Below, piece by piece: positions 59,286 through 64,000 of a stretch of 64,000 bases of DNA (the stretch's first letter is position 1; each line of letters starts with the position of its first letter). Below the pieces are notes generated by a model. The model ran no database searches, was not told the origin of the DNA, and saw only the letters and a list, made by a program, of their open reading frames with translations. The stretch is from Lobulomyces angularis. Taxonomy: Eukaryota > Chytridiomycota > Chytridiomycetes > Lobulomycetales > Lobulomycetaceae. The position numbers and the translations under genes were made by a program. The stretch spans positions 5,039 to 69,038 of the forward strand of contig JADHYX010000074.1 in assembly GCA_027604685.1 (NCBI GenBank), in the 5' to 3' direction.

Positions 59286-59958
59286 ATTTTTTAGGTACTT
59301 TTTGTTAAAAACCCCACCAAAAAAATTCTTTGCTTAAATGATTTAAAAAAATAGTTTAAAAATATTCTGGTATAATGCTTTTAAAACTTTGAAATCTTAG
59401 TAATCAAATACAAGAAGAAATAGAAATTTTTTTGTTGTTTTACTTAAAATTATATATTTTACTTTTAAAAAAGCATTAGTACTCTCTAACAACCATGCTA
59501 CTTTTTCTATTATTTTTGAAATTAATTATTTCTTCTTTGATTGCAATCAAGACTAGTTGGCAAACCATGAATACCCCATGTTCTGGCCTGGAAACCACAA
59601 ATCACTGCCATCTTACCAAACTTTGTAACAAAAATTTGTTTTATCAGCTACTCTTAGAAAATACAAGTCAATTATACTTCCATAATATGTAATCCATATC
59701 CAAGTTACTGTCACTAAAGCAAGTTGAATCTCGTTGAGCACTTGCGGCAGTCCAAAGTAAGACCACCTTTAACTATCTATTCTGATATCATAAAAACTTA
59801 AATACCATTAAAAAACCTAATTCTTATGCTATAACCAGGGGTTGTTATTTGAATGGAACCAAAACCCATGCTATATTTCATTTGAAAGATGTTTTGTGTT
59901 GATTTTTGAGATAAAATTTTTGCAAGAAAAAAAGTTTAAACATCCATTAAAAAAAAAA
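59286..59958. other. Divergent intergenic region
   Basis: About 670 bp between fumarase and DAG lipase. It contains a small open frame at 59495-59692 described separately; otherwise no features are seen. Confidence 0.5.
59495..59692 (+). CDS. Possible small secreted cysteine-containing peptide
   Basis: A 65-codon frame beginning MLLFLLFLKLIISSLIAI, a good signal-peptide-like hydrophobic start, followed by a short polar region with four cysteines (PCSGLETTNHCHLTKLC and one more segment). No homology is recognised. In AT-rich DNA such frames arise by chance, so this is only a candidate. Confidence 0.25.
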   Translation: MLLFLLFLKLIISSLIAIKTSWQTMNTPCSGLETTNHCHLTKLCNKNLFYQLLLENTSQLYFHNM

Positions 59959-62900
59959 ATGAGATTAAAATTGTTAAAAAGATCGTGGGATATAGCAAGT
60001 GACGATTTTTTGATACCAATGGCGATTTCTTCATTTCTTCATATATTTTGGTACAAAACCAAAATTAAATAAAAACCACAACATAAATAAATTTATTAAG
60101 AAAAAAAAAACTGAAAATTTAGGTTTAGTGTATATTTTTCACTTCTACTCTATCACTCAATAGTGCCGTGTTATGAATTAATTTTTTATTTAACTATGGC
60201 AGTTTTTGTATTGCTCATTACAATATTTGTTGAGGCGAAGATTGCTCATATATCTACTTTAGGTAAAAAAATTAAAGAATTAAAAACAAAAGATATTTTT
60301 GTTTTGTTAAATAACAATTTTTCTCTAATTTTTTTTGTTTAGGAACAATTTCTGACGATTCTCCCAGAAAAAACATAGTAAATTGGCTTCATGCTCATTT
60401 CACATTAATGACATTAGAAATTGTAATAAAAGAATGAAAATAAAAATTTCGTAATTTTTATTTTAAATATAATAAAAAAAAATTAAATAGATTATTCAAA
60501 TTTATGGATTAACTTTAATATTTGGATCAATACACGAAAAATGTGAAATACCAGGATTAAGACATGTCCTCTTAAAAATTTGTGTTTTGGTCAATTGTAG
60601 CACATTGCTTTTTTACATTTTAACTGTATTTCTGCTCTATCTCAGATCTACAAGTCATTCACAAACACTTATAGACCATCATAGTTTATGGGAACGAAGG
60701 TAATTTTTCTTCAGAGAATTTAACTTTGATATTTCTTTTAGAGTAAATTACCTATGTTTAGGTCATAGAAGAAAAGGAATTGTTGATAATGGGGAAGCGG
60801 AGGCAGATGCACTAACTGCAGTTGCTAAATTTTTTGCAGAATTTTTTTTTGATCACGATATAACTTTAAGCGATATATTTATTGGCATGCTGCTGCTCCG
60901 TAGAAAGCAAGAAAAAGAAAAAAAAAAGAAAAACAAAAAAAATGTTTTTGATTACCCTGGTAACATTGATGATTCCACTACATTTTCAAGAATAAATCCA
61001 TTCGAAGAAAATTCTTTTGATACAACCACTTCGCAACCACTAAATATGAAAAAAGGTCCTATACCTGCAAAGTATACTGAAATTAAGGATGTATTGTACT
61101 ATTATGATTTTGCTGAAGCCATTTATGGATTCCCGCTATATTTGTTTAGCAATTGTAGAGATGGTTTACAACACCTTTTATGCAGCTGTTTTCAAAAACC
61201 AAATGAAGAATTACTATTTGAAGTTAAAACACATTTTTCTCCACCAGGTAAACTTGATTTAATAAAAAATTCTGAAAAAAGTAATGTGTATACCACAGGT
61301 TGGCCATTTTGCTGCTTTCCAAAAAAGGCAAAATACACAATGAAAAGCCAAAATATACTGCATATGAGTGTTAACAATAACGAACTATTTTTTCCAATGT
61401 TTTTTTGTTACAAAGACGATTTTAGAAAGGCTTTGATTATTGCTATTAGAGGGGTACAAATAAAAGTGTAAATTTATATAATTAATAAAAAAAAATTTTT
61501 TTAAATAAAAGACTTTGTCTACTGCTGATTTGTTAGTTGATTTAAATTTAGACTTAACAGAAATCACGTTTTTGTATAATGGAATCACCTGCAGAGGACA
61601 AACTCATAGTGGAATTTTAAGGTCTGCCAAAAATGTTGAGCAGGAATTAAACGATTTTGGAGTTTTGCAAGGTTTTCAACAAGGGTAAAAAAATATAAAA
61701 ATTAAAGACTGAGAGAAAATTTATTAATTCTTTAATAATCATTTTTATCGTTTTTATACATTTATAGATTATATTCGGATTATAAAATTATAGTTACAGG
61801 TCACAGTCTGGGAGGGGTAAAAAAAAATTTTTTTTTCTTAAATATATTGTTTAATATTAGGGAGTTTCCTCACTGTTGTGCCACCTTTTGAGAGAAAAAG
61901 GATATTTAAATGCAGTTTCGTACTCTTACTCACCACCTGGTTGCATCGTTTCCATTGATGCTGTTGCGTATTTTGAACAATTTTGTGTCAGTGTTGTAAT
62001 GGTAATTAAATACTTAATTCATTGGAAATTAAAAAATAAAATTTACTTTTTTTTTTTTTTTATTATAATATTTATCTTATTATTTCAAGGGTAATGATGT
62101 TGTTCCCAGGCTAAATCGAAAAACAGTTGAAAAAATGAATTCGGATATGCTGGATATCTTAAAGAGATGTAATGTGTCAAAAATGAGGGTGGTATGCAAA
62201 TAACAACAAACATTAAAAAATGAAAAAATAACTGAAATTTACATTATTGCCTATATTTATTTAATTTTTTAATCTCTTTTTTCTTTTTTAATTATAGTTA
62301 GCCGGATTAACTGGAAGATTACTTTCAGAACGATTTAATATAATACCAAAATATTTACAACCTGACTGGTTTACAAGGCTAATTCAAGAAGAACAATTTG
62401 AACAAGGCGAAGGTAACGACAATAAAAATATTTGTTTCTCATAGGAAAAAAATAAAAAATTATAGGTGTAAATCTCTCTGATGAACCTTCCATTCAAGAA
62501 CTTTGTTCACCTGAGATTGGAAAAATGGAGAGAGCCGGTTCAAGTTATAGATCTATTGATCATTTTCCTGGTTGGCATAATTATATTTCTTCATTATATG
62601 TAATAATTTTTTTTGTTAGAAATGTATTTACCAGGAAAAATACTGCATTTTTGTAAAGAAACTTTACAGTTTAACATAGATCATCAACTGCACGTGGAGG
62701 ATCCTAATGGTAGGGAGGAATGTTCTCCAAGTTTAAAGGACTCCATTGAAAAAATATATAAACCTTACTGGGCTGAAAAGGAAAATTTTCAACATTTAAT
62801 TGTTTCCCCATCAATGGTTGATTTTTCATTTAACCAATAATAAAAAAATTTAATCATTTTTTTTCTTTGAACCTACAGTTAACTGATCATTTACCACATA

Positions 62901-63059
62901 ATACCAAGTCTTTATTTGTAAGAAAAAAAACATGAAATAAAAATAAAATAAGTTAAAAATTAACTTAATTTTTTCCTTTTTTGAAAGCATAAAACTTTAA
63001 GAGAGTACGAAAATAGAAATATTAGTGATGATACGATATGTGAAGGGGTATCTTTTTAA
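59959..63059 (+). CDS. sn1-specific diacylglycerol lipase (DAGL alpha/beta type)
   Basis: Integral membrane serine lipase that cleaves DAG to 2-monoacylglycerol. The start MRLKLLKRSWDIASDDFLIP matches the animal DAGL N-terminus (RRRWSVGSDDLVLP). Four N-terminal TM segments follow (second exon from 60123). The conserved block FFAEFFFDHDITLSDIFIGMLLLRRKQ precedes a Lys-rich insertion. Catalytic features are present: IAIRGTLSTADLLVDL, the nucleophile elbow VTGHSLGGG with Ser, YSPPGCIVS, and GNDVVPRL containing the catalytic Asp region. MYLPGKILH and SPSMLTDHLPHNTKSLF, the latter two recovered across introns, complete the fold. The Cys-rich regulatory insert between strands is shorter than in animals. 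The C-terminus stops soon after the lipase fold, like DAGL beta. At least a dozen introns. Confidence 0.93.
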
Positions 63060-63541
63060 ATAAAAAAAAAAAAAATATAATTTTACTACTGTTCTATGAT
63101 ACATTTAATGATTCAATTTTAATAATTTATCTACGATGCTTCTAAACAACCTGTTTGTTGAATAAACATTATTTTTACATTCTTATTAAAATCATGAAGC
63201 AATTGTTTGTTGAAGCTGCTTTATGTAAAAACGCATTATGAGTTTCTAAACTAATAGAAAGCAGGAGAAAAATTATTAGGTCTTAAAAATAGCGCTTAAA
63301 TTCTAAGCAACATTGTTTATACTTCATAAATATCACTAAAACTTCTGAGATAACAGATAATTGCATTTTTTTATTTAATTTGCAATTAATATTTCTTTCC
63401 ATAAAAACTTTGGGGGATTTATCCACCTCCCCAAATTTTACAGTGGGGGACAAATAAATCACCCTACAAATTTTATAAATAAAAGTTCAAGACTTTTTAT
63501 TTTTTTACTATAATTTTATACCATATCAAAAATAATTAAAT
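63060..63541. other. Intergenic region without recognisable features
   Basis: About 480 bp between co-directional genes. A short near-inverted repeat with GGGGGATTTAT/ATAAATCACCC-like arms around 63410-63465 (cttcccc-type stretch) could form a weak hairpin; otherwise nothing. Confidence 0.4.
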
Positions 63542-63956
63542 ATGTTAAATGAATCTCCAAAAAAAGTAGCACCAAAAGGTAGAGGTAGACCAGCTACTGG
63601 TGTAAATTCAACAAAAAAAACTGATGCTGGAACAAAAAGCAGTAAGTCAACTTTCTTTGTCTTAATTTATTAACTTATATTATTTCAACTTTCATTAACT
63701 TCATATTTTTCACTTTTTTTTAAATTAATTTATATTTCAACCTCTCCTTAATTTCATTCAACTTACAAATTAATTTCACTTGTTTTTATTTCAACTTACA
63801 TTCATCATAATTTATTTAGAATCTCCATATAACCTGTTTCTAAAAACTGAAATCCCCAGAGTAAAAGAACAAGATCCAAGTCTGACCCACAAAGCCGCCT
63901 TTAAACTTGCTGCGAAGAATTGGGGTTCATCTGATCAAAATCCCAAAAATAAATAG
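63542..63956 (+). CDS. Small AT-hook plus YABBY/HMG-like protein
   Basis: Two exons, 63542-63640 and about 63821-63956, joined by an unusually long AT intron (about 180 nt) to give roughly 78 residues. The N-terminal part holds KGRGRPATG, an AT-hook-like GRP motif. The C-terminal part SPYNLFLKTEIPRVKEQDPS, then LTHKAAFKLAAKNWGSS and NPKN, has the layout of fungal small HMG/YABBY-like chromatin proteins (YNxFMKxELxRxKxxxPxxxHKxAFKxAAxNW). It probably binds AT-rich DNA as an architectural factor. The reading is short but both motifs are clear. Confidence 0.78.
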
Positions 63957-64000
63957 TTCTTTTGTAATTTTAAATATTGTATTTTTTTTTTTTATTTAGA

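Noticed and set aside
1..64000. tRNA, rRNA, snRNA genes or CRISPR arrays
   Set aside because: I looked for T-loop-like GGTTCRANYCC segments and clustered repeats and found only coincidental partial matches inside coding exons.

Overview
The window reads as nuclear DNA of a compact, AT-rich eukaryote. Genes are intron-dense with very short GT-AG introns (mostly about 40-70 nt), intergenic gaps are small, and homopolymer A/T tracts are everywhere. The gene set is fungal in flavour: a Git3/cAR-type glucose/cAMP receptor, an Aim5/Mic12-like small protein, a FAO1-type fatty alcohol oxidase, an Emw1/TTC27 homologue and a LysM membrane protein. It also carries genes usually missing from yeasts, namely a diacylglycerol lipase of the DAGL alpha/beta type, a YANK/STK32 kinase and a GAF-containing phosphodiesterase fusion. 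An early-diverging fungus or close relative (for example a Rozella/Cryptomycota-like or aphelid-like organism) is my best guess; this is inference from gene content, not proof. A run of 20 Ns at 33179-33198 marks an assembly gap.

Layout. 0-9 kb: Tim17, then a 16-exon gene for a 2,276-residue protein joining a protein kinase-like domain, an AAA/STAND-type ATPase, a helical repeat region and a GAF domain to a complete cyclic-nucleotide phosphodiesterase domain. 9-21.6 kb: TTC27/Emw1 (-), ZW10 (+), a seven-TM Git3-like receptor (+), calcipressin/RCAN (+), a flavin monooxygenase (-) and TRAPP subunit Bet5 (+). 21.9-33 kb: GPN3 (-), a class I methyltransferase (+), a DHHC palmitoyltransferase (-), signal peptidase subunit SPC12 (+), an uncharacterised Cys-rich protein (-), an orphan protein (+) and a YANK/STK32 kinase (+). 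33-35 kb: the gap and a decayed, gene-poor stretch. 35-51.8 kb: a single-pass LysM protein (+), CDC14 (-), a small mitochondrial-looking protein (+), a peroxisomal enoyl-CoA isomerase (-), a 15-exon Pls-like NRPS of 1,636 residues (+), RPS24 (+) and a long-chain alcohol oxidase (+). 51.8-64 kb: a decayed stretch, a choline/ethanolamine phosphotransferase (+), two tandem paralogous acidic mini-proteins (-), a broken Fanzor/TnpB-like relic (+), fumarase (-), a DAG lipase (+) and a small AT-hook/HMG-like protein (+).

Themes. Several genes touch second-messenger signalling (Git3-like receptor, PDE fusion, RCAN, YANK kinase, DAG lipase) and secretory-pathway traffic (ZW10, Bet5, SPC12, DHHC, CPT/EPT), but they have separate promoters and both orientations, so no operon-like logic is implied. 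The two most unusual genes are the kinase-ATPase-GAF-phosphodiesterase fusion and the Pls-like homopolymer-type NRPS. Exon models were assembled by hand. For the fusion, the NRPS, Tim17, Bet5, SPC12, RPS24 and RCAN I summed the exon lengths and the totals are divisible by three.
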